From positions 1 through 50,444 of the forward strand of contig JAIOPU010000094.1 in assembly GCA_021413725.1 (NCBI GenBank): a stretch of 50,444 nucleotides of DNA, given 5' to 3'. A program made the position numbers and the translations under genes. Each line of letters begins with the position of its first letter. The stretch's first letter is position 1. The stretch is from Armatimonadota bacterium (GTDB taxonomy: Bacteria > Armatimonadota > Fimbriimonadia > Fimbriimonadales > Fimbriimonadaceae). Shown one piece after another: positions 24,873 to 33,512 of this stretch. The notes below the pieces were generated by a model. The model ran no database searches and was not told the DNA's origin. It saw only the letters and a list, made by a program, of their open reading frames with translations.

Positions 24873-25988
24873 CTAATTGTCGCCGAGGGCGTTGAAGTTC
24901 GTGACGAGCACGGTGTAGTCCGTCAGGTCAATCACTCCGTCTCCGTTCAGGTCCACCCAAGTGTGGTAATTCGGGTCTCCGATCAAGGAGTTGAAGTCGG
25001 TGACAATCTCCGTGTAATCGGTGAGATCAATCACGTTATCGCCGTTCACGTCGCCATTGGTCAGCGTCGCATCGACTCCCGTTGCCCCTGAACCCGTCAC
25101 ACTAACACCAGACACACGCTTCGCAAGCCAATGCTCGCCTTTGACTCGAATATCATAGGATCCTGCGACCAGGATTGGGGAGGCGGTTACGGAAAAGGCA
25201 CCGGTAGACGACAGCGTTGCCGGGTGGGTTTGGAGCGGCGTACCAGTCGCGCCGGAATTAAATACCTCGACTTGAACGACTTGACCAGCGGAATCACCAA
25301 AGTCACTGAGAGCAACCGTGCCACTCAGAGTCTGGGGCGCTGTAACCGTGCCCCGCAGTTGAAAGGCCAAAGATCCCGATCTCGCTGTGAACATTGAGGA
25401 ACCGGTCGAAAAGTGGAAATGTCGCGCGTCTCGACCATGGGTTGACATCGCGATGCGCCAAGAAGGATAGGGTCCGGTTGCCCCGTCGATCTTAACCCAG
25501 TAAACGGTGTTTCCGGGCAAAATTAGCGGACTTGCCAGCGAGACGTGATATTGATTTAAACCCGTGCCAGGAATCGGGGACTGATTCGCATTTCCTGAAA
25601 ATGAATAACCTTTCAAATAATCGGCGGAATGCTCGCTTTCGGGCAATGCGGTGATCGTGGGCTGGTAATCCGGGTAGCCGGCAAGTCCAGTGTAGAACCG
25701 AACGGTAACACTGTTGAGAACACCACCCCCACCAACCCACCAGACTTCAGAAATCGAGGAGTCTGATGGGAGGAGGAAGTTGTCCCAGCGATATTCGTCG
25801 GCGTCATATCCATTCGGTGCCCACCATGACGAAACGAGCAATGTGCTAGATGGGTTTGACATCTGGTCAAACAGGATGTCTGCCGCCTTAGCAACGCTTG
25901 AGCTCACAAAAATGACCGTGAGCAAAGCTGATTTTGTAATCTGACCGCGGTTCAAAAACGATGAATTGGAGAGTGAGATTTTTTTCAT
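24873..25988 (-). CDS. secreted protein with C-terminal dockerin-like module (tandem paralogue 1)
   Basis: 371 residues, the same order as its downstream neighbour: signal peptide (MKKISLSNSSFLNRG...), ectodomain with WVGGGGVLNSVTVRFYTGL and RIAMSTHGRDARH, a beta-sandwich linker (VALSDFGDSAGQVVQVEVF, DIRVKGEHWLAKRV), and the double loop GDVNGDNVIDLTDYTEIV / DLNGDGVIDLTDYTVLV. The two C-terminal halves are almost identical, so duplication or gene conversion is recent there. A surface or matrix-attached role is inferred from the export signal and calcium loops. Confidence 0.85.
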   Translation of the reverse strand: MKKISLSNSSFLNRGQITKSALLTVIFVSSSVAKAADILFDQMSNPSSTLLVSSWWAPNGYDADEYRWDNFLLPSDSSISEVWWVGGGGVLNSVTVRFYTGLAGYPDYQPTITALPESEHSADYLKGYSFSGNANQSPIPGTGLNQYHVSLASPLILPGNTVYWVKIDGATGPYPSWRIAMSTHGRDARHFHFSTGSSMFTARSGSLAFQLRGTVTAPQTLSGTVALSDFGDSAGQVVQVEVFNSGATGTPLQTHPATLSSTGAFSVTASPILVAGSYDIRVKGEHWLAKRVSGVSVTGSGATGVDATLTNGDVNGDNVIDLTDYTEIVTDFNSLIGDPNYHTWVDLNGDGVIDLTDYTVLVTNFNALGDN

Positions 25989-26051
25989 GTCTTTACCTTC
26001 TTCTACTCCGATTGAGGAGTTGATAAGGTAAATAAATACGAAGTTCCTGCG

Positions 26052-26513
26052 CTATTTCTTTTGCTTTGCCAACAATGCCAGATAACCCGACACATAGGCC
26101 TCTGGAGTTACCTTGGCGATCAACTCGCCGAGGACGTCCAAGGCGAGATCGTCAAGTTTCTTAAAGCGCAGGCACGCCTTCCCCATATCTAGTTTCTTGC
26201 CCGACGCCTTCACGTCGTCCTGAAACTTCGCCATCATCACGGGGTCACCGTAGAGGCACATCATGTAGAGAGCCATGTGGTTCTTCTGGTTGCCCAAAGC
26301 CATGAAATTCAATGGTTGCCTTGGGTCGCAGTGGTATCCCGCCGGGAAGAGCGAATGCGGCACGTAGTACCCGATCATGTTGTATTGCATCCCTTCCTCG
26401 TAACCCTCGGGCAGGTTCTTGAGAATCACCTCGCGAACCTGGCGGAGAGTATCGGCCCTCTCAGGAGGCAGGGCAGCGAAGTATTCCTCAATGGTATTGG
26501 CTTCAACTTTCAT
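26052..26513 (-). CDS. DUF1801 domain protein (YdhG-like)
   Basis: 153 residues from ATG 26513; a longer frame to 26603 would overlap the neighbour and lacks support. The DUF1801 pattern is visible: TIEEYFAALPPERADTLRQVRE, NLPEGYEEGMQYNMIGYYVP, and FMALGNQKNHMALYMM, ending CLRFKKLDDLALDVLGELIA. The fold resembles the frataxin/YdhG type; the biochemical role is unknown. A TATAAT box lies six bases upstream of the ATG. Confidence 0.88.
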   Translation of the reverse strand: MKVEANTIEEYFAALPPERADTLRQVREVILKNLPEGYEEGMQYNMIGYYVPHSLFPAGYHCDPRQPLNFMALGNQKNHMALYMMCLYGDPVMMAKFQDDVKASGKKLDMGKACLRFKKLDDLALDVLGELIAKVTPEAYVSGYLALLAKQKK

Positions 26514-26519
26514 AGAGCT

Positions 26520-26525
26520 ATTATA
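26520..26525 (-). promoter_or_regulatory. -10 box placing DUF1801 mRNA at or near its ATG
   Basis: A perfect TATAAT on the minus strand is separated from ATG 26513 by six bases, predicting a leaderless message. The -35 region is weak. Confidence 0.5.
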
Positions 26526-26542
26526 ACCTCGGCGTATTAGGT

Positions 26543-27073
26543 CTACCGGGGCCGCATCAAAAGTGGGAGCTTGCGCTGGGTCCAGGTGCGGCAAATGAGC
26601 CAAAGCCCGCCGAAGAAGCCGGCGAGGTAACTTGCGGAGTGGGTCCAGTAGCAGGCCATGAAGGCGATCTGCTTGTCCGGGGGAACATCATTGGAGGACG
26701 CAACCTCTAGCGAGATCAGCCCGTTGCGGGCCAGGATCCAGCCCGCCAGTCCGGATAGGAAGGCGCAAACCCACATGAATACGAGAAGCTGAGCCAGCGG
26801 TTTGAGGAGCGTTCTTGCCCGGCGAATCGGAGTATCGCCGGAAAGAGAGGCCACTGCAAGGCCGATTCCAAGAGGAAGTCCGACCCACCAGGTCGCTGCA
26901 ATTCCCCAGCAAAACCCGAGCAGAGTAGGGTTTGTCGTGTGGAAGAGATCGGGGTGCCCCAATGTGAAGTACTCGAGGCAAACTCGAACCGTGACTTGGT
27001 CGTGAATGATTCCGTAGAGACATGCGGCGAGAACGCAAAGCACCGTAATCGCCAGCCCTTCAAGGATGCGCAT
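26543..27073 (-). CDS. integral membrane protein, unknown
   Basis: 176 residues from ATG 27073, with four hydrophobic segments (LEGLAITVLCVLAACLYGII, FCWGIAATWWVGLPLGIGLA, LAQLLVFMWVCAFLSGLAGW, YLAGFFGGLWLIC). There are no catalytic or transport motifs. The start codon sits at the foot of a 10-bp hairpin. It is co-directional with the dockerin-module gene just upstream. Confidence 0.7.
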   Translation of the reverse strand: MRILEGLAITVLCVLAACLYGIIHDQVTVRVCLEYFTLGHPDLFHTTNPTLLGFCWGIAATWWVGLPLGIGLAVASLSGDTPIRRARTLLKPLAQLLVFMWVCAFLSGLAGWILARNGLISLEVASSNDVPPDKQIAFMACYWTHSASYLAGFFGGLWLICRTWTQRKLPLLMRPR

Positions 27074-27104
27074 CACTCTGGGACGTTGCCCAGAGTGACA
27101 ACGT
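27073..27104 (-). promoter_or_regulatory. two mutually exclusive hairpins at the start codon
   Basis: On the minus strand TCACTCTGGG pairs with CCCAGAGTGA over 10 bp, ending on the ATG. The overlapping ACGTTG...CAACGT pair (27104-27099 with 27088-27083) cannot form at the same time. There is no T-run. It could tune translation of the membrane protein or be a remnant terminator. Confidence 0.45.
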
Positions 27105-27110
27105 TCTTTC

Positions 27111-28412
27111 TTAGTTATCTCCGATGATGTTGAAGTTTGTAACGATCACCGTGTAGTCGGTGAGGTCAACCACGCTATTGCCGTCGATATCAGCGTCCGA
27201 AGGCGCAATTCCGTCAACGTCCGGTGTATTCCAATTGATGTCGAATGAACTTGCGTTGAAGTAGACCACGAGTTTGATGTAATCGCTCAGGTCAATCGTG
27301 TTGTCATCCACGATGTCGCCCGCGACCAAGTTGAAGTTTGCGTTGGTCACGTCGGTGGTTGTGGCATTCGTATTGATCGTGCGGCGAAGATAGCCCTTGG
27401 GTTCGACCGTCAGGTCATAGTTGGCGTATCCAGGAGCCGACACCGAATAATTGCCGCCCCCATCAACCGGAGCGGAGATGACGTTTCCGACATTGGTTTG
27501 CGTACCCGCCAAACGGAACTGCAGGTTCACGGTTGTTTGGGCAATTCCTCCGTTAAAGTTGAAGTGACCACTGACGGTTGGGGGAAGTGTGAGCAAGTCG
27601 AAGTATCGACCAGCACCGTTATAAACCAGTGTTGAAACGCCTGTCGTCACATCGTAAACCGATGCGCCCGCTCCGCCCGACCAGAGAATGTTGCCATTGC
27701 CAAGTTGCCAAACTCCGCGTGCTCCGCCGGCGGTAAATGAACTGATCACGGCCCCGGTTGTCGGATTCAGTCGCGCCACTCCGCCCGTTGTGAAGTTGGC
27801 GGCGAGGACGTCACCATTGGTCGCGTGAACCATTTGCTCGACGAAGGCAAGAGATGCTGAGTTGTGAAATGTTCCGGATGCAACTCCTGCGTATGTGTAT
27901 TTGTGAATATCGTCGTTTGCACTAGATGAGCTAACCAGCAGTCCCCCTTGATGGTCAAGGATTCCGAAGGGACTAGGTGCGTTGGGAGTTGCGAAAAAAC
28001 CCAGAGCCGTGCCGCTCGTGGAATAGGTGACCACCCCGTTCCCGGGAGCACCATTGCTGGTGCCAGCGTTGGTCACGTAGACGGTCGAGCCAACTTTACC
28101 CATGCCCCGGATGTTGTCGAGGCCGCCGGAAATCGCTCCGAGCGGGAAGCCGGTAAGTGACCATCGAGAAACCTTATCTCCAATCTGTTCGGAAATCCAA
28201 ATCTCATTGCCTACTTGCATTGCATGCACCGGGGTTGTACTCGCGGTGAGTCCGAAGTAGCTGCTATTGATTTGGTGTCCATCGGTTGGATCTAGCAACA
28301 CAAGTCGGCTGTTCGTGGAGTCGGGCATCATGATGACCGTGTTTGTCGGCGCACCTGCGTTGGCTGTGGCAATAAGTGCCATCACGAAGAAGATAGTGGA
28401 GACGTTTTTCAT
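27111..28412 (-). CDS. secreted beta-propeller-like protein with dockerin-like module
   Basis: 433 residues. The signal peptide ends near ATANAG. Residues ~25-275 contain propeller-like repeats (SRLVLLDPTDGHQINS, GVWQLGNGNILWSGG, GVARLNPTTGAVISSF) resembling NHL/SMP-30-type streptogramin-lyase-like blades. A beta-sandwich linker (VSGHFNFNGGIAQTTVNLQF) leads to two calcium loops, GDIVDDNTIDLSDYIKLV and DIDGNSVVDLTDYTVIV, ending FNIIGDN. The first loop departs from the strict D-x-N-x-D spacing. Likely a surface protein; ligand unknown. Confidence 0.82.
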   Translation of the reverse strand: MKNVSTIFFVMALIATANAGAPTNTVIMMPDSTNSRLVLLDPTDGHQINSSYFGLTASTTPVHAMQVGNEIWISEQIGDKVSRWSLTGFPLGAISGGLDNIRGMGKVGSTVYVTNAGTSNGAPGNGVVTYSTSGTALGFFATPNAPSPFGILDHQGGLLVSSSSANDDIHKYTYAGVASGTFHNSASLAFVEQMVHATNGDVLAANFTTGGVARLNPTTGAVISSFTAGGARGVWQLGNGNILWSGGAGASVYDVTTGVSTLVYNGAGRYFDLLTLPPTVSGHFNFNGGIAQTTVNLQFRLAGTQTNVGNVISAPVDGGGNYSVSAPGYANYDLTVEPKGYLRRTINTNATTTDVTNANFNLVAGDIVDDNTIDLSDYIKLVVYFNASSFDINWNTPDVDGIAPSDADIDGNSVVDLTDYTVIVTNFNIIGDN

Positions 28413-28504
28413 GGGAACCTACAAAGTTTTGCTCGCAAAGTGAAGGAGCACACCATAGTTAAGCACATTTTTTGGCTATTGTAGCCTGCAAAAATACGTG
28501 ACGT

Positions 28505-28546
28505 AAAAAAAATCCCGCCCAAGCAACTAGGTTGTTTGGGCGGGGA
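28505..28546 (-). terminator. terminator of the prepilin-like gene at 28564
   Basis: A ~14-bp stem built on CCCCGCCCAA...TTGGGCGGGA (28513-28546), one base mismatched, is followed on the minus strand by eight T (28505-28512). Confidence 0.9.
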
Positions 28547-28563
28547 TCGGAAAGGAGAACGAT

Positions 28564-29382
28564 TTACTTATACTCGTCGAACAACTGGCTGAGGATTGTA
28601 TTTCTCTCCGCGGCCGTAAGTTTCGACTGCCACTTGTCTTTCGTGGAAATCGTCTGAGTAAAGGCACTTGCCTTGGCGTGTCCGTCCATCCAGACGAAGG
28701 TGCATTGCTTGCCGATGGAGTGAATTGCGCCTTGACCGGCAGGAGGGCAGGTACCCACTGTTGCACCCTTTGGAATTGTACACCACGAAGTCGGCGAGGC
28801 CGGCTCTTGAATCCTGCTACCAAAGCGTGGTCTCAAGTCGCGCCATCGGGCTCGGCTTGGTACCAGTTGGATGGTGTCGGCAGGATCTTCCACGGCGGAC
28901 TTGCTGTCAAGTCCGGATGGAGTGTACTGTGGGCTGTTCAGGTCGCCATTCGCAAAACCAATGATTTCTCCGTTTACGGCGAAGTTGCCGGAGCGGTACA
29001 AGTCGTTTGCAGGAACTGCAGTGTCCTGGTAGCTTCGGGTCCACCATCGCTCATCCTTAAACAGGTTTGTCGGATCGTTCAAAAGGCCCTTGCTGCGGGA
29101 AAGGTATGTGTCAAGCGCGTATCGCCAGTCGAAATAGACTGTGGGCCAAGTTCCGCCGGCGGCGGGGAATCCGTAGTAGCTCTTGATGATTGCATCGTCA
29201 TTGTCATTCGAATACATTTCGGTGGCAAGGGCGATTTGCTTGGCATTGCTCAGGGCGACGGTCTTTAGCGCAGCGACTTTGGCCTGAGTAAAGACGGGGA
29301 AGAGGATCGCCGCCAGAATGGCGATGATCGCGATGACAACGAGAAGTTCGATTAAAGTGAATGCACGGCGTAGTATTTTCAT
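28564..29382 (-). CDS. prepilin-type DUF1559-like protein under an operator-like palindrome
   Basis: 272 residues: [18 protein letters not shown] prepilin signal, [34 protein letters not shown], and the C-terminal [11 protein letters not shown] box. AGGAGG six to seven bases upstream fixes the start at 29382. It stands alone with its own TATAAT promoter, a LacI-type palindrome at the transcription start and a strong terminator, so it is a regulated single-gene unit. Its function is as unclear as that of its relatives. Confidence 0.93.
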   Translation of the reverse strand: MKILRRAFTLIELLVVIAIIAILAAILFPVFTQAKVAALKTVALSNAKQIALATEMYSNDNDDAIIKSYYGFPAAGGTWPTVYFDWRYALDTYLSRSKGLLNDPTNLFKDERWWTRSYQDTAVPANDLYRSGNFAVNGEIIGFANGDLNSPQYTPSGLDSKSAVEDPADTIQLVPSRARWRDLRPRFGSRIQEPASPTSWCTIPKGATVGTCPPAGQGAIHSIGKQCTFVWMDGHAKASAFTQTISTKDKWQSKLTAAERNTILSQLFDEYK

Positions 29383-29406
29383 TTTTAGTCCTCCTTTGGA
29401 CCAGGA

Positions 29407-29426
29407 AAACGTTTCGCGAAACGTTT
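29407..29426. promoter_or_regulatory. 20-bp perfect palindrome, LacI/CcpA-type operator pair
   Basis: Two AAACGTTT half-palindromes (29407-29414, 29419-29426) are joined by CGCG, and the whole is a perfect palindrome. It starts just downstream of TATAAT at 29435-29440 and upstream of the ribosome binding site, a classic repressor position. The cognate regulator is unknown; the lacI-type gene at 9501 has a different palindrome. Confidence 0.75.
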
Positions 29427-29434
29427 CTCAAATC

Positions 29435-29440
29435 ATTATA
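29435..29440 (-). promoter_or_regulatory. -10 box of the prepilin-like gene at 29382
   Basis: TATAAT on the minus strand, ~50 bp before the start codon and 8 bp from the palindrome. The -35 box is poor, which could mean an activator or a different sigma factor. Confidence 0.6.
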
Positions 29441-29504
29441 ACCCAAGTTTTCGAAAAAAGCGATGGAAAACGAAAGTTTTTTTTAAAAGCGTATTTTCCT
29501 GCAC

Positions 29505-30248
29505 TCATAACGTAGGCGGGTCAAGGTTCTTGATTCGCTCAATCGTCGTAGCAATCCAACTTACGCTTGATTGTACAGACCGGTTTTTCCAGCCAAATGT
29601 TTCAAGGTGCTGGATTCTGAGCTCAAGGGCGGCGATGATTTTCTCCTTCGAGTTCGGGCTAAATGAGCTAAAAAATTCTGTCTCCTGGTGAATCATTCGC
29701 AATACCTCGTCTCCAGCGAGGCAATCATCAGAAACCAGGAGTTGCAGATAGTCATTGAGAAACGGCTCACCTCCATCCATAAGACGTTCTCTGAGGATTG
29801 GCTCCTTGGCGAAATCAGGAACCCTATCTGACGCGAGAATTTGCTCAAAAATAGGTTCAGTTAGGTCCGGAGATTCAAGCTTGAGTAAGCCGAAAATCGA
29901 CCATTTTCTTACGCAATCGTCTGGGTCGTTGTAAACCAAGTCAACAAGTTTGCTCAAAACGTGCTTTGCAGGATAGGTTCCAAGGCTTTGGGCGGCACTG
30001 CACCTGACAAACCAATTCTCGTCTTTTAAGAGAGTGCACAGACATCGATAGTCCGCTTGAGTCCCAACTAGCCCAAGCCCATCCGCGGCCGCTTCCCGGA
30101 CTTCTTTGCTTGCATCCGTCGCGCCCGCCCGGCAAGCAATGCGGGCCAGTAGCCGCAATGACTTGTGCTTGTAGCCAATCGCAGTAATCTCTTCAATTGC
30201 TGCAGCCCGATCATCCGAAGAGCGAGCATTGCCCTTTCGAAGGAGCAT
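29505..30248 (-). CDS. HEAT-repeat protein
   Basis: 247 residues of paired helices with PBS-lyase-type HEAT signatures: EVREAADGLGLVG-like at 60-72 (VREAAADGLGLVGTQADY), WFVRCSAAQSLGTY, and DDCVRKWSIFGLLKLE. No signal peptide or catalytic site is present. These repeats form a curved scaffold for protein binding. The gene is isolated between a prepilin-like gene and a divergent protease-like gene; the partner is unknown. Confidence 0.8.
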   Translation of the reverse strand: MLLRKGNARSSDDRAAAIEEITAIGYKHKSLRLLARIACRAGATDASKEVREAAADGLGLVGTQADYRCLCTLLKDENWFVRCSAAQSLGTYPAKHVLSKLVDLVYNDPDDCVRKWSIFGLLKLESPDLTEPIFEQILASDRVPDFAKEPILRERLMDGGEPFLNDYLQLLVSDDCLAGDEVLRMIHQETEFFSSFSPNSKEKIIAALELRIQHLETFGWKNRSVQSSVSWIATTIERIKNLDPPTL

Positions 30249-30375
30249 CGGAATACGATTCTTTGACTCTTTCAGGGTTCCTGTATCGATGGTGAAGTGC
30301 TTTGGAATGGCATTAGCTTAGCGTAGAATTCTAAGGGTTCGCAAAAATCGCTTGCATTTCCAGTAATCTAAGTTT

Positions 30376-31800
30376 ATGAAGATAATCTGCGTGGTCGTAG
30401 CTCTCGGCGCATCGTTGTTTGCCCAGGCAATGGGGACTTACGTTCTCAGGGGCACCGGTATGATCCAGGGCGCGAAACAGAAAATCGAGATCGTCTACGA
30501 CGAACAGTTCAGATTTCGAGAAACCGTTCGGGGACCGATTCCTGAAGTGACCGCGTTTGACGGAAAAAAAATGTGGGTTGTGGGTAGCTCAGGTGTGGGG
30601 CATACAGTCTTTGCCGGAGCGGCGGACTTTTCGGTGATTCCGATGATGGTTATGACGGGCCAATGGAAAATGCCGCAAAGCCCGTTACAGATGACCGCAA
30701 CCACCACGAACTCATTCACGTTACGGCTCCGGGAATCCGGACAGGCGGTGAGTCTATTGTTGGACCCGCTTACGAATAATCCGATCGAGATGACGCATTG
30801 GGGTGCGGACGGGGTGGATAAGTGGACGCTGAGCAATTATAAAACTCAACACGGAATCACTTTCCCAGGGCACGTTGAGGTTCACGGCGGAGGTCAAGCG
30901 ATCTCGCTGGATTTTGAATCAGCTGCGGTTTTACCTGCGGAGGGAGATTTCAAGATGCCATCGCCAGACGGTTCGGCGACTTATATAAAAGGAGCAAAGC
31001 CAGAAATCGAGGTGATGCGAAGGTTTGGATATTTGTTCGTCAAGCCGCTTGTGGCGGGGAAGGACGTGGGCTGGTTCATTCTGGATTCAGGCGCGGATGT
31101 GATGGTTCTCGACCCGGCGATTGCGAGGGAACTTGGGGCAAAGAAGATTGGCGTCCAACCGACCGCCGGGGTTACGGCTACCGTTGATTTGGACATCTTT
31201 CGGGGGCCGACATTTCAACTCGGCCCGGTTCGCCTTAAGAGTCCCGCCTTCTTTGGTCTTGATCTGGCGGATATTGGAAAGGCATTAGAAATCAAATTGG
31301 GGGGAATTGTTGGGTACGACTTCTTTGCTCGATGCGGGGTGGATATCGATCCTAGTGCGAAAGTGATTGGCGTTTATCCTCCGGATGCTTTCGTAGCTCC
31401 TCAAAACGTAAACTGGGTGCCGATGGATTTCAACTCTAATGTGCCGGTGGTTTCGGCAAAATTTGAGGGCGATCGCGAAGGGCTCTTTAATCTCGACACC
31501 GGTTCCGGGTCCACCGTTGACTTCTGCAGTCCGGCCGTGGTGAAGTTTGAGCTACTGAAGGACCGCAAAGTTGGGACATCGCAGACGGGCGGGGCGGGCG
31601 GTTCTAGTGTGAGTAAGACTGGGAGTGTTAAGTTTTTTGAGTTTGGAGGCCGTCGGTTCGAGAATCCATCGGTGGGTTTTCAGGTTACGGAGAAGGGTCT
31701 GCTCTCGAGTCCTTACTTTACGGGGAATATCGGCATGGGCTTCATGGGCAAGATGCGCGTGATTTTTGACTACGCGAATCAGCGGGTGTCCCTGAAGTAA
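30376..31800 (+). CDS. exported two-lobed retropepsin-like aspartic protease
   Basis: 474 residues with a signal peptide (~1-18). Residues ~20-200 resemble the LolA/LppX-type beta domain found in some outer-membrane-associated proteins (FRFRETVRGP, ITFPGHVEVHGGGQ). Two aspartyl-protease half-domains follow: WFILDSGADVMVLDP with Asp237-Ser-Gly and LFNLDTGSGSTVDF with Asp374-Thr-Gly, each followed by hydrophobic-hydrophobic-Gly elements (GGIVGYDFF, GNIGMGFMGKM). Two DTG/DSG lobes in one chain could fold as a pepsin-like pair. Substrate unknown. Confidence 0.85.
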   Translation: MKIICVVVALGASLFAQAMGTYVLRGTGMIQGAKQKIEIVYDEQFRFRETVRGPIPEVTAFDGKKMWVVGSSGVGHTVFAGAADFSVIPMMVMTGQWKMPQSPLQMTATTTNSFTLRLRESGQAVSLLLDPLTNNPIEMTHWGADGVDKWTLSNYKTQHGITFPGHVEVHGGGQAISLDFESAAVLPAEGDFKMPSPDGSATYIKGAKPEIEVMRRFGYLFVKPLVAGKDVGWFILDSGADVMVLDPAIARELGAKKIGVQPTAGVTATVDLDIFRGPTFQLGPVRLKSPAFFGLDLADIGKALEIKLGGIVGYDFFARCGVDIDPSAKVIGVYPPDAFVAPQNVNWVPMDFNSNVPVVSAKFEGDREGLFNLDTGSGSTVDFCSPAVVKFELLKDRKVGTSQTGGAGGSSVSKTGSVKFFEFGGRRFENPSVGFQVTEKGLLSSPYFTGNIGMGFMGKMRVIFDYANQRVSLK

Positions 31801-31803
31801 GGG

Positions 31804-32574
31804 CTAAAACTGGTCGGTCATGAACATCGATGGCAGGTCGGGCATACCCTTCACCATGACATACAGGTCGTGCTTGGATTGCCCAATCGGTATTCGCAGT
31901 TCCGAGCTGAGACTTCGCATCCCGATCCATTCAGAACCGGCAAGGACAGGCCAAGCCCCGCAGGGTTCTGGGACAATGGCTTCCCGCACGAGCGAGGTTT
32001 CGCTGCAGATGTACCCACCCCCAACCTCCTCGCAGCAGCGTAGATTCCATTCCCAAAACTTCCAGCGAGGTTCGGTTCGGATGAGGCGACGAGGATCGGC
32101 GGCCGCCCACCGGTTGTAAATCAGGTGGACCTCTTGGTTCGAAAGGACGTATGGCTCGGGAGTCATCGCCGCTTGCAAGGGGGCACGAATGACATCGTCC
32201 ACGTGTTCGAATCCGAGCGACTCGTAGAGATCCTCTTGGTGCGCAAACAGCATGAATCCACGAAATCCTTGAGCTTCGACCGATTTACACGATTGTTCGA
32301 TGAGCTGTCCAGCGTATCCGTTGCCGCGCTTGCCTAACTTCGTCGCAACACCGGAGATTCCAATGGAAGTTCCCCAGCTAAACTCGAGCGGAGTCATGGT
32401 GAGGATGCTGACCATTTCGTCGCCCTCGAACGCGGCCCAATTCTGGCGATGGTCGTGGAGTGGCTCCGAAAAGAAAATCGAAGAAGCGCGGTTGTAGTCC
32501 AAATCGAACACACCGCAAAGGAGTTGTAGGAAAGTTTGCTCCTCAGATCGACCAACTTGACGCACTTCTATCAT
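31804..32574 (-). CDS. GNAT-family N-acetyltransferase (Eis-like N-terminal part)
   Basis: 256 residues. The acetyl-CoA-binding motif reads GVATKLGKRGNGYAGQLIEQ near 75-94, preceded by the GNAT beta-4 strand and followed by GFMLFAHQEDLYESLGFEHV. The second half is unlike standard GNATs and may be an Eis-type second domain. It is the last gene of the cdaA-cdaR operon, overlapping cdaR by 4 nt (ATGA). Substrate unknown; the link to c-di-AMP signalling is only positional. Confidence 0.85.
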   Translation of the reverse strand: MIEVRQVGRSEEQTFLQLLCGVFDLDYNRASSIFFSEPLHDHRQNWAAFEGDEMVSILTMTPLEFSWGTSIGISGVATKLGKRGNGYAGQLIEQSCKSVEAQGFRGFMLFAHQEDLYESLGFEHVDDVIRAPLQAAMTPEPYVLSNQEVHLIYNRWAAADPRRLIRTEPRWKFWEWNLRCCEEVGGGYICSETSLVREAIVPEPCGAWPVLAGSEWIGMRSLSSELRIPIGQSKHDLYVMVKGMPDLPSMFMTDQF

Positions 32575-33512
32575 GGTTTGGTCGCAGGAATCTCACTTTG
32601 GCGTTGGATGATCACCGTGATCTCGACGGTTGTCCCTGGGATGGCCTCGACCCCTTCTGGAAGGCTCACCCTGACCTTTCGAGTGAAGTTCGTGCTTGCA
32701 TTGGTCAAATCTATCGGCTCAGTTTCAAGACTCTGCAGACTGCCTATCACCCCACTTTTGCCCACCACTTTGAGTTGCAATGGCGCAATCGTGTAGGCAC
32801 TGACGGTGTACCCAAAAGCGAGAGCGCCTTTCCATTTGGGGTTGATGAGAAGATTTTTGCTCGATGGGGCGGCGGCGAGACCGGGGAAGATATTGACCGT
32901 CGTAGGGTCAGTTTTGGCAAAGGGCACGGGGCGATCACGGGAGTCGAGTACGACGACGGGGACTTGGACGGAGGTTGTCCCGGGTTGAAGCTTCTTGAGT
33001 TCGAGGACGGCTTTTACGCGCTTCAAAGTCTTTAACGAAGCTTCGGGGAGACGGACGGTTACCGTTTTTGGCTGGATGGTTGCTCCGTCGTAGCGGAGTT
33101 CGCTGGGAGCATCGCCAATCGCCTCGACGGTGACCGGGAAGGTGACCTCGCGCAATTTATCGAGCGTCACTCTGGCGAGGGCATTTTTAAGGGAGAGGCC
33201 GACGCCTACGCTGGAAGGAACGGTGAGACTGATGGTGTAGACCCTGGGGCCGGGCAATCCTTGGGCAAGATCCACCTGTGCAGATAAGGCAGCGGAGTCG
33301 ATGCGCGCGAGTTGCGACGATGTCCCTTCGGCGAGTACTCCTACCGTTTCCGGAGCAAAGGTAACCACATACGCGCTTGGAACGTTCTCAAAGCGCAAGG
33401 GGACTTGGATTTCGAGTTGGCGAACGGCCTCCTTTTGCCCAAAATTCACCCATAGGAGAAGAGACAGAAACACCGAAATTATGCTGAACAGGATTCGGGT
33501 ACCGAGCGGCAT
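32571..33512 (-). CDS. cdaR: YbbR-domain regulator of diadenylate cyclase
   Basis: 313 residues: one N-terminal membrane helix (LFSIISVFLSLLLWVNF), then three or more YbbR repeats (VPLRFENVPSAYVV, VTLDKLREVTFPVTVEAIG, TVTVRLPEASLKTLKRVKAVL, EPIDLTNAS). In Firmicutes CdaR binds CdaA at the membrane and modulates c-di-AMP synthesis. Here its ATG overlaps the cdaA stop by one base (TGATG), giving tight coupling. The family's usual third partner, glmM, is absent. Confidence 0.92.
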   Translation of the reverse strand: MPLGTRILFSIISVFLSLLLWVNFGQKEAVRQLEIQVPLRFENVPSAYVVTFAPETVGVLAEGTSSQLARIDSAALSAQVDLAQGLPGPRVYTISLTVPSSVGVGLSLKNALARVTLDKLREVTFPVTVEAIGDAPSELRYDGATIQPKTVTVRLPEASLKTLKRVKAVLELKKLQPGTTSVQVPVVVLDSRDRPVPFAKTDPTTVNIFPGLAAAPSSKNLLINPKWKGALAFGYTVSAYTIAPLQLKVVGKSGVIGSLQSLETEPIDLTNASTNFTRKVRVSLPEGVEAIPGTTVEITVIIQRQSEIPATKP

